The notes: generated by a model from the sequence alone, not told the origin. A stretch of DNA of 64,000 nt from Variovorax sp. 54 (GCF_002754375.1 NZ_PEFF01000001.1:3120501-3184500), one strand, 5' to 3'; shown: positions 37,629 through 46,663, counted from the first letter of the stretch. Translations and numbers: made by a program.

Positions 37629-38899
37629 TGTCGGGCGTCGCCGGGCGCTGCGAGCCCGGCCAGTGTCTCGATGCGGACCGGCACCAGCGGCGGGCGCGGC
37701 GCGGGCGGCGTCCAGCCGAACAGGAACTGCGCCGCATCGCCGCAGACGCGCCCCTGGCAGGCGCCCATGCCGCAGCGGCGGTGCAGCTTGGCGTCGGTCC
37801 AGCCGGCGCAGGCCGAGAGCGCGGCAAAGGGCACGTCCTCGCAGCGGCACACGAGCGTGTCGGGGCGGGGCAGGGCCTTGAGGTCGTCGGCCAGTGCGAA
37901 GCGGTGATGCAGTTGCGCGGCGAAGGCGTTCCAGCGCGCGCGCTCGCGGTCGTGGCTGCGGGCCTTGGCGGCCTCGCCGACGGCGGCATGGCCAGCGATG
38001 GTGCCCTGCACCAGCGCGCGCTCGCTGCCGCCGAAGCCGGTGCATTCGCCGGCCGCGTAGATGCCCGCGACGCTCGTGGCCTGCAGCGCATCGACGGTGA
38101 GGGCTTGGCCCGCGAGCGTGCAGCCGAGCAACTGGCCCAGCTGCGTGTTCGGCGTGAGCCCGAAGCCGCAAGCGATGCGATCGCAGGCCATCTCGACCTC
38201 GCGATCACCTTGCCGCAGCCGCACCGATTCGACCTGCGTCGTGCCCTGCGCCGAGAGCACGCGCGTCGCGGTGCGGTAGCGCCCATCGGCCAGCGTGAGC
38301 GCCTGCACGGCCTTGCCGGGCCAGCGCACGAGGCTGGCGCCGAAGGCCGCGACCGAAGCGAACGACGCCTGCTCGGCGATGCGCAGCACCTGCGCGCCCG
38401 CCGCTTTGGCCGTGGCTGCAGCGGCCAGCAGCAAGGGCCCGCTGCCTGCGATGACGATGCGTTCGCCCGCGACCGGCAGGCCGGCTTTGATCAGCGCCTG
38501 CAGGCCGCCCGCGCCCGTCACGCCGGGCAGCGTCCAGCCGGGGAAGGGCAGCAGCAGTTCGCGCGCGCCGGTGCACAGGATGAGCTTTTTCCACTGCATG
38601 CGCGTCGCGCCCTCGGCATCTTCAAGCAGCAACTCATGCGAAGCAGGCGCAGCAACGACGCGCGCGCCGCTGCGCACGCGGATGTTCGCGTGGCGTGCGA
38701 GCGCTTCGCGCCACTGGCGTGCCGCCAGCGGCAGCGACGCGCCGGGGCCGTCGCGCCAGATCTGTCCGCCGGGCGCGGGGTTGTCGTCGATCACCACGAC
38801 CGACGCGCCGCTGGGCGCCGCCGCCACGGCCGCAGCCATGCCCGCGGGGCCCGCGCCGATGACCAGCACATCGCAGGTTTCGAGCGTGACGCCGTTCAT
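37625..38899 (-). CDS. D-hydroxyproline dehydrogenase, FAD/NAD-binding (HcnB-like) subunit
   Basis: 424 aa. Rossmann GAGPAG at 15-20 and a second nucleotide fold (IVIAGSGPLLLAAA near ~150). The C-terminus carries a BFD-like iron-sulfur part with TLVCRCEDVPFA and RRCGMGACQGRVCG. It is the type of subunit used in three-protein D-hydroxyproline (LhpBEF-like) and proline or cyanide-forming HcnABC dehydrogenases. Its ATG overlaps the stop of the 2Fe-2S gene. The assignment as hydroxyproline enzyme rests on the epimerase next to it. Confidence 0.88.
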   Translation of the reverse strand: MNGVTLETCDVLVIGAGPAGMAAAVAAAPSGASVVVIDDNPAPGGQIWRDGPGASLPLAARQWREALARHANIRVRSGARVVAAPASHELLLEDAEGATRMQWKKLILCTGARELLLPFPGWTLPGVTGAGGLQALIKAGLPVAGERIVIAGSGPLLLAAAATAKAAGAQVLRIAEQASFASVAAFGASLVRWPGKAVQALTLADGRYRTATRVLSAQGTTQVESVRLRQGDREVEMACDRIACGFGLTPNTQLGQLLGCTLAGQALTVDALQATSVAGIYAAGECTGFGGSERALVQGTIAGHAAVGEAAKARSHDRERARWNAFAAQLHHRFALADDLKALPRPDTLVCRCEDVPFAALSACAGWTDAKLHRRCGMGACQGRVCGDAAQFLFGWTPPAPRPPLVPVRIETLAGLAAPGDARQ

Positions 38900-39144
38900 G
38901 CCGTCGTCTCCACGCGCATGCCCTCGGCGCACACGGTCTGGCATGCGAGGCGTCGTCGCCCGTCGATCTGCACGCGGCATTCCTGGCACACGCCCATGCC
39001 GCAGAACGGCGCACGCGGCTGGCCCGTGACCGAGGTGCGCGCCGCGCCCATGCCGCCGGCGATGCGCAAGGCGGCAGCGACCGAGCTGCCCGCTTTCACG
39101 CGCACCAGCTGGCCATCGATGTGCAGTTGCGTCTGATCGCTCAT
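38896..39144 (-). CDS. D-hydroxyproline dehydrogenase, small 2Fe-2S (HcnA-like) subunit
   Basis: 82 aa. Four cysteines in CGMGVCQECRVQIDGRRRLAC, spacing C-x4-C-x2-C-x11-C, matching the ferredoxin-fold HcnA proteins. It passes electrons between the two FAD subunits. Start (39144) and stop (38896) both overlap neighbours in ATGA steps, the clearest sign of a translationally coupled complex. Confidence 0.9.
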   Translation of the reverse strand: MSDQTQLHIDGQLVRVKAGSSVAAALRIAGGMGAARTSVTGQPRAPFCGMGVCQECRVQIDGRRRLACQTVCAEGMRVETTA

Positions 39145-40244
39145 GCCACCTCCCGCAAGCCGCGCGGCGCATACGGCGCGGCGTCGAAATCGGGCGTCGC
39201 GCCGGTCATCAGCGCCGCGAGCACATGCGCGCTGCCCGGCGCCGTGGTCACGCCCAGCCCTTCGTGCCCGACCGCAAGCCAGAGCTTCTCGCGCCACGGG
39301 TGCTTGCCCAGCAGCGGCAGGCCGTCGGGCGAGGCGGCGCGCAGGCCGGTCCACGCGCGCACGGCGTTCAGGTCGGCGAGCCCCGGCAGGTAGTCGAGCG
39401 TGCGCTGCAGCATGCGCGCGAGCATCGGCGCCTCGACGGCCAGGTCGGTCGTGTCGAACTGGCGCGACGAGCCGACGAGCAGCTGCCCCGTGGGCCGCGG
39501 CTGCACATTGAAGGCGACCGAGTCGCCGTCGCTGTGGTGCGCGCTGGTCACGTAACCCAGTTCGACGAGCTGGTGGTGCACCGTGCCCGGGTAGCGGTCG
39601 GTGATGAGCAGGTGGCCCTTCTTCGGGCGGATCGGCAGTTCGGGGCACAGCGTCGTCGCCTCGATGCCGTTGGCGAGCACGACCTGCGGCGCGCGGCGAC
39701 GGCTGCCGTCGGCCAGGCGCAGCGTACCGTCGTCCTCGAGGGCCTCGACCTTCGCGTGTTCGACGTGCACCGACGCCGCATGCTGCGCGAGCAGCCAGCG
39801 CGCCGCGTTCGGCGCATAGAGGATGCCGTCGCCCGGCACTTCGAGCGCGCCCGACAGGCCTGCGCGCAGGGCGGGCTCGGCGCGCGCGAGTTCGGCCGCA
39901 CCCAACAGCCGGCTTTCGATGCCGAGCGCGCCCAGCCGCTGCTGCTTGCGTTCGGCCTCGGCCATTTCTTCGTCGTTCGCCGCGATCCAGAGCGTGCCGC
40001 AGGGGCTGTAGGCGCAGTCGGCACCGAGGCGCGGCGCAAGGGCGCGCCATTGCGCGACCGAATGGCGGCTGAGTTCGAGTTCGGCCGCGTTGTCGTCCAT
40101 CACCACGAGGTGGCCCATACCCGCGCCGGTGGCGCCGCCCAGGCGCGCATCGAGCACGCACACGCGGCGCCCGGCCTGCGCCAGCGCATGGGCACACGCC
40201 GCGCCGACGATGCCGGCGCCGATGACGATGACGTCCGCGTCCAT
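39141..40244 (-). CDS. D-hydroxyproline dehydrogenase, FAD oxidoreductase (HcnC/DAO-like) subunit
   Basis: 367 aa D-amino-acid-dehydrogenase-type flavoprotein: VIVIGAGIVGAACAHALA at the start, then GHLVVMDDNAAELELS and the C-terminal RAWTGLRAASPDGLPLLG and HEGLGVTTAPGSA. It is the substrate-oxidising subunit; expected reaction is D-hydroxyproline to pyrroline-4-hydroxy-2-carboxylate. I chose the ATG at 40244; 11 bases separate it from the epimerase stop. Confidence 0.9.
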   Translation of the reverse strand: MDADVIVIGAGIVGAACAHALAQAGRRVCVLDARLGGATGAGMGHLVVMDDNAAELELSRHSVAQWRALAPRLGADCAYSPCGTLWIAANDEEMAEAERKQQRLGALGIESRLLGAAELARAEPALRAGLSGALEVPGDGILYAPNAARWLLAQHAASVHVEHAKVEALEDDGTLRLADGSRRRAPQVVLANGIEATTLCPELPIRPKKGHLLITDRYPGTVHHQLVELGYVTSAHHSDGDSVAFNVQPRPTGQLLVGSSRQFDTTDLAVEAPMLARMLQRTLDYLPGLADLNAVRAWTGLRAASPDGLPLLGKHPWREKLWLAVGHEGLGVTTAPGSAHVLAALMTGATPDFDAAPYAPRGLREVA

Positions 40245-40255
40245 GCGCGCCGGCG

Positions 40256-41191
40256 TCAGAGCCGGATGCCCCAGCCGAAGGGATCGTTGTCTTCGATGAG
40301 CAGCGTGGCCTCGGCGCTGATGTGCGCACGGCCGCGCAGCGTGGGAATGACCTGTTCGCCGTCCATCGCGTAGCTCGCCTCGAAGACGCTGCCGATCACG
40401 CTGGCCTGCGTCCATACCGCGCCGGGCGCGAGCTTGCCGTCCGCCGCGAGGCAGGCGATCTTGGCGCTGGTGCCGGTGCCACAGGGCGAGCGGTCGTAGG
40501 CGTTGCCGGGGCACAGCACGAAGTTGCGGCTGTCGGCGCCGGCATCGTCGTCAGCAAAGAGTTCGATGTGGTCGATCTCCGCGCCGTTCGCGCCCGTGAT
40601 GCCCTGCGCCGCCAGCGCCTTGCGCAAGGCGGCCGCGTAGTCGGTCAGCGCCGCGAGGTTGTCGCTCGCCACGCGCTGGCCGTGCTCGCTCACGAGGAAG
40701 AACCAGTTGCCGCCCCACGCCACGTCGCCATGCACGGTGCCGTGGCCGGGCAGATCGACCGCCACCTGGTGCAGGTGCCGGTACGCCGGCACGTTGCGCA
40801 CGCTCACCGAGCCGTCTTCATGCAGCGTGGTCGTCACCGTGCCGACAGGCGTCTCGATGCGGTGCTCGCCCACGCCGATGCGCCCCATGTGCGCCAGGCT
40901 CGCGACCAGCCCGATGGTGCCGTGGCCGCACATGCCCAGATACCCGGCGTTGTTGAAGAAGACCACGCCGGCCGCCGCATCGGGCGATACCGGCTCGCAC
41001 AGCAGCGCGCCGACCACGACATCGCTGCCGCGCGGCTCGAGCACGGCGGCTGCGCGCCACTTGTCATGTTGATCGGCCAGCAGCGTGCGGCGCTCGGCCA
41101 TGGAGCCTTTCCCCAGATCGGGGAAGCCGCCGATCACAAGGCGCGTGGGCTCGCCGCCCGTGTGGGAGTCGATGACCTGGATGCGTTGCAT
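40256..41191 (-). CDS. lhpA: 4-hydroxyproline 2-epimerase (proline racemase family)
   Basis: 311 aa. Catalytic cysteine pair: C88 in MCGHGTIG and C237 in [11 protein letters not shown]; both being Cys argues for an epimerase, not the Thr-containing trans-3-hydroxyproline dehydratase. H90 and D233 lie at the active site. It converts trans-4-hydroxy-L-proline to cis-4-hydroxy-D-proline, feeding the adjacent D-hydroxyproline dehydrogenase. 12 bases follow the substrate-binding protein stop. Confidence 0.92.
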   Translation of the reverse strand: MQRIQVIDSHTGGEPTRLVIGGFPDLGKGSMAERRTLLADQHDKWRAAAVLEPRGSDVVVGALLCEPVSPDAAAGVVFFNNAGYLGMCGHGTIGLVASLAHMGRIGVGEHRIETPVGTVTTTLHEDGSVSVRNVPAYRHLHQVAVDLPGHGTVHGDVAWGGNWFFLVSEHGQRVASDNLAALTDYAAALRKALAAQGITGANGAEIDHIELFADDDAGADSRNFVLCPGNAYDRSPCGTGTSAKIACLAADGKLAPGAVWTQASVIGSVFEASYAMDGEQVIPTLRGRAHISAEATLLIEDNDPFGWGIRL

Positions 41192-41203
41192 ACGTGGGGG
41201 GGC

Positions 41204-42346
41204 TCAGTAGCTTGCAATCGGCACCGGGGCCGCGTTCTTGAACGTGAAGACCGTGATGGGCGCCTGCTTCATGTTGCCCTTGTCGTCGTAGGCGTAGGTG
41301 GCGGCCACGCCCTTGTAGGTGGTCTTGTAGAGCTCGGCGCCGACCTTGTCGGGGTCGATGGTGTTGGCCTTCTTCATCGACTCGCCGATGAACAGCACCT
41401 GGTCGTAGTACGAAGCGGCGTACGCGTCGGGATCGATGTTGAAGCGCTTCTTGAACTTCTCCTTGAAGGCCGGGCCGCTCTGCGCCTTCTCGAGCATGGA
41501 GCCGCCTTGCGCGCAGAACACCAGGTCGTTCACCGCGTCGCCGCCGATCTTGCCGGTGGCCGGGCTGCACACGGTGTCGCCGCCCAGCAGCTTGCCTGGC
41601 ACGGCCAGCTGCTTCATCTGGCGCGCCATGGGTGCGGCCTGCGGTGCATAGCCGCCGAAGAAGATCGCCTCGGGCGCCTTGCCCTTCATGTTGGTCAGGA
41701 TGGCGGTGAAATCGACGGCCTTGTCGGTGGTGAACTCCTGGCCCACGATCGTGAGGCCCTGCTTCTTCGCCTCTTTGGTGAACTCTTCGGCGAGGCCCTG
41801 GCCGAAGGCCGTGCGGTCGTCGATCACGCCGACCTTCTTCACCTTCAGCTCCTTGGCCGCGTACACGGCCATGGCGCCGCCGATCTGGTTGTCGCTGGCA
41901 ATGATGCGGTACAGGTTCTTGTAGCCGCCCTGCGTGACCTTCGGGTTGGTGCCCACGGTGGAGACCAGCGTGCCGCCGTCGCTGTAGATGCGCGAGGCCG
42001 GAATGGCCACGCCCGAACAGTACGGGCCCATGACGAACTTGACGCCGTCGTCCACGAACTTCTGCGCCACGCTCACGCCGGTCTTGGCGTCGCACTGGTC
42101 GTCTTCGGAGATCAGCTCGAACTTCAGCGTCTTGCCGCCGACGCTGAGCTTCTTCGCATTGAGCTCCTCGATGGCTAGGCGGATGCCGTTTTCATTGTCC
42201 TTGCCCGCGAAGGCGTTCGGACCCGACAGCGGACCGCTGTGGCCGATCTTGACCACCTGCTCCTGCGCTTGCGCGGGGCTTGCCACGGCCAGGGCAACCA
42301 GGCCCGCGAGACTGAGTGAGGAAACCATGCCTGCTTGTGACTTCAT
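41204..42346 (-). CDS. Branched-chain-type ABC transporter substrate-binding protein (probable hydroxyproline receptor)
   Basis: 380 aa, secreted: signal peptide SLSLAGLVALAVASPAQA. Leu/Ile/Val-binding-like fold with VKIGHSGPLSGPNAFAGKDN, the IRLAIEELNAKKLSVGG and GPYCSGVAIPAS segments. First gene of the hydroxyproline operon, 12 bases before the epimerase. Probable ligand hydroxyproline, inferred from operon. The permease and ATPase genes are not present, so it must use a distant transporter. Confidence 0.9.
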   Translation of the reverse strand: MKSQAGMVSSLSLAGLVALAVASPAQAQEQVVKIGHSGPLSGPNAFAGKDNENGIRLAIEELNAKKLSVGGKTLKFELISEDDQCDAKTGVSVAQKFVDDGVKFVMGPYCSGVAIPASRIYSDGGTLVSTVGTNPKVTQGGYKNLYRIIASDNQIGGAMAVYAAKELKVKKVGVIDDRTAFGQGLAEEFTKEAKKQGLTIVGQEFTTDKAVDFTAILTNMKGKAPEAIFFGGYAPQAAPMARQMKQLAVPGKLLGGDTVCSPATGKIGGDAVNDLVFCAQGGSMLEKAQSGPAFKEKFKKRFNIDPDAYAASYYDQVLFIGESMKKANTIDPDKVGAELYKTTYKGVAATYAYDDKGNMKQAPITVFTFKNAAPVPIASY

Positions 42347-42430
42347 GCTTCGTCCTAGGGTTAAGAACAATGAAAAACGACAGGGGCCAACTACATGGGG
42401 TGCCTGTCGCAGTTTAAATATATTACGTAC

Positions 42431-42445
42431 ATATCTTGTAGATAT
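42431..42445 (-). promoter_or_regulatory. 15-bp palindrome ATATC-N5-GATAT, candidate GntR operator
   Basis: It lies about 85 bp upstream of the receptor start (42346), in the only AT-rich stretch of the area. It is the likely promoter and operator of the hydroxyproline operon, the GntR being the last gene of that operon. A TATATT-like -10 is nearby. Assigned from position. Confidence 0.5.
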
Positions 42446-42505
42446 CTGTGGGGCAAGCGCTCTTTCGGGCTGAGGGCTTCTGTGATATCTGTGAACAAAC
42501 GGGTC

Positions 42506-42761
42506 GTTCGGGGCGCGATCACGCCGACGGGGCACCTTGCTCCGCGAATGTCCTCCGGCCTGCGGCCTCCCCCTTGATTTCGCTGCGCAAGGCACCCCGC
42601 CAGCGTGATCGTTGTCAGCAGCGGTAGTTGATCGGCCGCAAACGCAGAGCGTGCCCAGGTGCACAGGGCACTGGGTGCTCCCCGCAGCGAAATCAAGGAG
42701 GAGCGAAGCGGGGGACATTCGCGGAGGGGAGTACCCGGTGTCCTGTGCACGCGCCCCGAAC
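42506..42761. repeat. Nested inverted-repeat element with two inverted cores
   Basis: About 256 bp. Outer 12-bp arms match perfectly: GTTCGGGGCGCG (42506-42517) and its complement (42750-42761). Inside lie two units. Unit 1 (42516-42611) has 24-nt near-perfect arms flanking a core (42540-42587); unit 2 (42659-42750) has different 25-nt arms flanking the same core in inverse orientation (42683-42726). The core begins CTCCGCGAATGTC and ends CTTGATTTCGCTGCG. So each core sits in its own palindrome. This looks like a stacked MITE or REP structure; I recall similar core sequences in Variovorax. It occupies most of the 433-bp gene-free gap. Confidence 0.8.
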
Positions 42762-42779
42762 AAGAGCGCCAAAAAAAGG

Positions 42780-43754
42780 TCAGTCGACCTTCGCCCCCGA
42801 AGCCTTCACCACCACCCCCATCGCATCCCAGTCCGCACGCAGCAGCTTCTGGAAAGCCTCGACGTTCTGGCTGCGCGGCTCCACGCCCAGGCGCTTGAAG
42901 CGTTCCTGGATCGCCGGATCGGCCAGCACCTTGTTGGCCGCCGCGTTGATGCGCTCGACCTCGGCCTTCGGCGTAGCGGCCGGCGCCAGCAGACCGATCC
43001 ACGAATCGAAGGCGTAGCCCGGCAGGCCGCTCTCGCCCACCGTCGGCAGCTTCGGCAGGAAGGGGCTGCGCGATTGGCCCGTGGAGGCCAGTAGCTTCAT
43101 GCGCGCGTCGTCCTGGAAGCCCATCACGCCGATGCTCGACGAGATCACCGCCTGCACGCGGCCCGCGAGCACCTCGTTCACGGCCTCGCCGGTCGACTTG
43201 GTCGGGATGTGCGTCATCTGCAGCCCCGCCTTCGCGAGGAACGACGCCATCGCCAGGTGCGTGGCGCTGCCGTTGCCGGCCGAGGCGTAGTTGTACTTGC
43301 CGGGGTTGGCCTTGACCTCCTTGATGAAGTCGGCCGTGGTCGCCACGTTCATGCCGCTGGCCACCGCCAGCACATAGCCCGCGTTGCCCACGTTGGCCAC
43401 GCCGACAAAATCCTTCAGCGGGTCGTAGGGCAGCTTGCTGTACAGGAAGCCCGCGATGTTGTGGCTGGCCGCCGCCAGCACCAGCGTGTTGCCGTCGGCC
43501 GGCGCCTTGGCCGCCATCGCCGCACCCACCGTGCCGCCCGCGCCCGCGCGGTTCTCGACGATGGCGCTGCCGCCGAGCGCAGCGCCCAGCTCGTTGTTGA
43601 AGGCACGCGCCACCGTGTCCTGCACGGCGCCCGTGCCGAAGGGCACGATGATGTGGATCACGCGTTGCTGGGCGTGGGCCAGGCCGAAGCTACCGAGGGC
43701 CAGGGCGGCTGCCGCGGCAGCCAGCGAACGTCGGGTCAGCAGAGAAAAAGTCAT
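42780..43754 (-). CDS. Bug-family periplasmic substrate-binding protein
   Basis: 324 aa. Signal peptide MTFSLLTRRSLAAAAAALAL...AHA; mature protein with VIHIIVPFGTGAVQDTVARA, VENRAGAGGTVGAAMAA and TGEAVNEVLAGRVQAVISSS. The PFGTG variant replaces the common PFPPGG. I chose the ATG at 43754; other starts 18-30 bases upstream exist. It follows the M20 amidohydrolase gene by 39 bases and is probably co-transcribed with it. Ligand unknown. Confidence 0.9.
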   Translation of the reverse strand: MTFSLLTRRSLAAAAAALALGSFGLAHAQQRVIHIIVPFGTGAVQDTVARAFNNELGAALGGSAIVENRAGAGGTVGAAMAAKAPADGNTLVLAAASHNIAGFLYSKLPYDPLKDFVGVANVGNAGYVLAVASGMNVATTADFIKEVKANPGKYNYASAGNGSATHLAMASFLAKAGLQMTHIPTKSTGEAVNEVLAGRVQAVISSSIGVMGFQDDARMKLLASTGQSRSPFLPKLPTVGESGLPGYAFDSWIGLLAPAATPKAEVERINAAANKVLADPAIQERFKRLGVEPRSQNVEAFQKLLRADWDAMGVVVKASGAKVD

Positions 43755-43793
43755 GGGCGGGGCCGCTTTCATCATCGTCAACAAAAAAATGGG

Positions 43794-44999
43794 TCAGGCG
43801 CCCGACGGCAGCCAGCGCTGCACCAGCTTCACGAAGTAGCTGGCACCGATCGGGATGATCTCGTCGTTGAAGTCGAACGAGGTGTTGTGGATGATGCAAG
43901 GGCCGGGCCCGTGGCCGTCCAGCCGGTGGTCGCCGTCGCCGTTGCCCAGGAAGGCGTAGCAGCCGGGCCGCGCCAGCAGCATGTGCGCGAAGTCTTCGGC
44001 GCCCATCACGGCGGGGAAGTCGTCGGTGACCATGTCGTCGCCCACCACCTCGCGCATCACGCCGGCCGCAAAGCGCGCTTCGGCCGCGTGGTTCACCACC
44101 GGCGGCGACGAGCGCTTGAAGAAGATGTCGGCCGTGCAGCCATGCGCCATGGCCACGCCCTCGGCCACCTCGCGCAGGCGCGCCTCGATCTTGTCGATGG
44201 CGTCGACGGAAAAGGTGCGGACCGTGCCGCCCACCGAGGCCTCGTCGGGAATCACGTTGGGCGCGTCGGAGCCCTGCAGCTGCGTGACCGCGAGCAGGGC
44301 GCGCTCGGTGCTCGGAATGGTGCGCGGCACGATGGTCTGCAGCTGCTGCGCCAGCGTGACCACGGCGGCCACCGGGTCGATGCCGGTGTGCGGCATCGAG
44401 GCGTGCGTGCCGCGCCCGCGCAGCGTGACCTTGTAGGTGTTGCTCGACGCCATCAGCGCGCCTTCGTTGAGCGCAAAGCGGCCCACGTCGCCGACCGGGA
44501 AGTTGTGCAGCGCAAACACCGCATCGCACGGGAAGCGCTCGAACAGGCCCTCGTCGATCATCTTCTTGGCGCCGGCCTTGCCCATCTCTTCGGCGGGCTG
44601 GAAGATGAAATGCACCGTGCCGTCGAAGTCGGTGGGGCCTTGCTGCGACAGGTGCCAGGCGGCGGCCAGCAACATCGTCGTGTGGCCGTCGTGCCCGCAG
44701 GCGTGCATGCGGCCCGCGTGCGTGGACTTGTGGGCGAAGTCGTTGGCCTCGTTCAGCGGCAGCGCGTCCATGTCGGCGCGCAGGCCGATGGTGCGGCTGC
44801 CCGTGCCCTTGCGCAGCACGCCGACCAGGCCCGTGCCCGCGATGCTGCGGTGCACCTCGATGCCCCATTCGGTGAGCAGGTTCGCCACCTTCTCGGCGGT
44901 GCGGTGCTCTTCGAAACCGAGTTCGGGGTGCGCGTGGATGTCGCGCCGGATGTCGATGAAATGGGTGGCGTGGGCGGCGAAGGCGTCGACGAGATTCAT
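43794..44999 (-). CDS. M20-family amidohydrolase (hippurate hydrolase/ N-acyl amino acid hydrolase type)
   Basis: 401 aa metallopeptidase-like. Metal ligands in RMHACGHDGHTTMLLA and FIFQPAEEMGKAGA, RGRGTHASMPH and DFPAVMGAEDFAHML. It hydrolyses N-acyl amino acids or amides such as hippurate or indole-3-acetyl-amino acids; the exact substrate is not given by sequence. Start ATG 44999. The following Bug gene might bring its substrate into the cell. Confidence 0.92.
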   Translation of the reverse strand: MNLVDAFAAHATHFIDIRRDIHAHPELGFEEHRTAEKVANLLTEWGIEVHRSIAGTGLVGVLRKGTGSRTIGLRADMDALPLNEANDFAHKSTHAGRMHACGHDGHTTMLLAAAWHLSQQGPTDFDGTVHFIFQPAEEMGKAGAKKMIDEGLFERFPCDAVFALHNFPVGDVGRFALNEGALMASSNTYKVTLRGRGTHASMPHTGIDPVAAVVTLAQQLQTIVPRTIPSTERALLAVTQLQGSDAPNVIPDEASVGGTVRTFSVDAIDKIEARLREVAEGVAMAHGCTADIFFKRSSPPVVNHAAEARFAAGVMREVVGDDMVTDDFPAVMGAEDFAHMLLARPGCYAFLGNGDGDHRLDGHGPGPCIIHNTSFDFNDEIIPIGASYFVKLVQRWLPSGA

Positions 45000-45098
45000 G
45001 GCGTGGGGCAGCTGCGGGATCGTTCGAGAGAGAAAACAGAAGCGAACGATTCTGGCGCAGCCGCCCGCGCGGCGCATGCTGGCTTACGCGTGGTTCAT

Positions 45099-45953
45099 TC
45101 AGGCCAGCCGGCCTTCCTCGCGCAGCTTCGCGCCGATGCGGCGGATCTCGGCCTCGCCCCGGTCGAGCGTCGCGCGGCTCGTGTGGACCGAGTAGTGGCC
45201 CATCACCAGGTCGTGCGGATGCGGCACGGCCGAGCCGAGCACGAAAGCCGTGTCGCCCTGCGCCACGACCTCGAGCGCCGCGTCGGATTCCTCGAACACC
45301 GCGAGCTCGCCCGTGCCGATGGGACCGCCGGTGCCGTCGCCCGCGTCGAGCCGGCCCGCATTCACCGCCACCCAGCCCACCGTGTGGCCAGCAGGCGGCG
45401 TGTAGCGCCAGCGCTCGCCGTCCTTCAGTTGCACGGCCAGGTAGTTCATCGGCGAGGGCGCCGGAATGGGGCTTTGCGCCGCACCGTAGCGCCCGAGCAG
45501 CACGCGCGCCGGGCCTTCCTGCGGCACCTGCGAGGGCGCGAGGTAGATGCTCTGCGCGGGCGCGTTTTCCTCGGCGGCCGGCAACGCCACCCAGAGCTGG
45601 AAGCCCTGCACGCGCGTCACACCCGGCGCCGGTGCGCCCGTGTGCCACACGCCGTTGCCCGCGCGCATCCACTCGACACCACCGCCGCGCAGCACGCCCT
45701 GTTCGCCGGTCGTGTCTTCGTACAAGGTGTCGCCTTCGATGAGCCAGGTCAGCGTGGCGATGCCCGAGTGCGGGTGCATGCCGAAGCCCTTGTGGCCGCC
45801 CGTGGTGTCGAAGCCGAAGAGGTCGAGGAACACGAAGGGCTTGAGGTATTCGCCCAGGTCGCCCGGGCTCATGAGCCGCGTGATCGGTCCGTGCTGGGCG
45901 CCACGCGTGCGGTAGACGATGGCGCGGGTGTCGGTTGCAACAGCGGTGGTCAT
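45099..45953 (-). CDS. Pirin-family protein
   Basis: 284 aa, double cupin. Seen: the metal-binding FGMHPHSGIATLTWLIEGD, ERR-like GNGVWHTGAPAPGVTR and ending AFVLGSAVPHPHDLVMGHYS. Pirins are iron proteins; some are quercetinases. Its ATG overlaps the FMN reductase stop (ATGA), so both are coupled. Divergent LysR (46664) probably controls them. Confidence 0.93.
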   Translation of the reverse strand: MTTAVATDTRAIVYRTRGAQHGPITRLMSPGDLGEYLKPFVFLDLFGFDTTGGHKGFGMHPHSGIATLTWLIEGDTLYEDTTGEQGVLRGGGVEWMRAGNGVWHTGAPAPGVTRVQGFQLWVALPAAEENAPAQSIYLAPSQVPQEGPARVLLGRYGAAQSPIPAPSPMNYLAVQLKDGERWRYTPPAGHTVGWVAVNAGRLDAGDGTGGPIGTGELAVFEESDAALEVVAQGDTAFVLGSAVPHPHDLVMGHYSVHTSRATLDRGEAEIRRIGAKLREEGRLA

Positions 45954-46534
45954 ACAGCCTCCCTGGCGGTCTTCAGTGCGCGGGTCCACCACGCCATGTC
46001 GTCGAGCAGGCCCGTGGCCGACTGCGCCAGGTGCGGGAAGTCGTCGAAGGATTTGCCCTGCTGCCAGATGCCGAGGAACTCGACCATGCCGATGTGCACC
46101 GCGTGGCGCACCGGCGCCATCTGCATCTCGACCGCGACCAGCCGCAGCTGCTCCACGGCCCGCGCCGCGCCCACGCCGCCGTAGCCCACGAAGCCGATCG
46201 GCTTGCGGATGAACTCCTTGTAGGCCCAGTCGATCGCGTTCTTCAGCACCGCGCTCGGGCCGTGGTTGTACTCGGGCGTGACGATGATGAGCCCGTCGAA
46301 GGTGGCCAGCTTGGCCTGCCAGCGCTGCGCGGCCTCGTTCTTCACCGGGCCCCAGGCGGGCGCGCCGGCTTCGTTGAAAAAGGGCAGCGGGTGGTCGCGC
46401 AGGTCGACCAGCTCGAAGGCCAGGTCGGTGCGCTGCTTCGCGATCTCGTGGATCCAGTGCGCGGGCTTCTCGCCGAACCGGCCTTCGCGGGTCGAGCCGA
46501 GGATGATGCCGACGAGAGGTTTTTGCGGGGTCAT
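45950..46534 (-). CDS. NADPH-dependent FMN reductase
   Basis: 194 aa flavodoxin-like reductase. Seen: PLVGIILGSTREGRFGEKPA (FMN phosphate loop), VTPEYNHGPSAVLKNAIDWA, and GYGGVGAARAVEQLR. It reduces quinones, FMN or azo compounds with NADPH. First gene of a two-gene unit with pirin, divergent from a LysR regulator. Common as an oxidative or quinone-stress cassette. Confidence 0.94.
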   Translation of the reverse strand: MTPQKPLVGIILGSTREGRFGEKPAHWIHEIAKQRTDLAFELVDLRDHPLPFFNEAGAPAWGPVKNEAAQRWQAKLATFDGLIIVTPEYNHGPSAVLKNAIDWAYKEFIRKPIGFVGYGGVGAARAVEQLRLVAVEMQMAPVRHAVHIGMVEFLGIWQQGKSFDDFPHLAQSATGLLDDMAWWTRALKTAREAV

Positions 46535-46608
46535 GGGGTGCTCCTGAATGGGGGTGGGCTGGAGGCTGGAAAAGCCATGACCTGAAGATTAGGGTCGCGC
46601 CCATTGAT

Positions 46609-46627
46609 CGACTAGACGGTAGAGTCG
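46609..46627. promoter_or_regulatory. CGACT-N9-AGTCG, candidate LysR operator
   Basis: An inverted repeat with 5-bp arms lies 37 bp before the LysR start and about 75 bp before the FMN reductase start. It includes a second small palindrome CTA..TAG. Typical place for LysR binding. Confidence 0.5.
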
Positions 46628-46663
46628 GATTGCACTCGTCCATCCATCGAAGGAATCAACCCC

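Noticed and set aside
41204..42772. A longer version of the receptor protein starting at 42772
   Set aside because: The extra N-terminus is translated repeat DNA; the signal peptide begins at 42346.
43209..46184. 991-codon plus-strand open frame opposite the Bug, M20 and pirin genes
   Set aside because: Low-complexity Arg/His/Val composition and no domain; the minus strand carries three clear genes.
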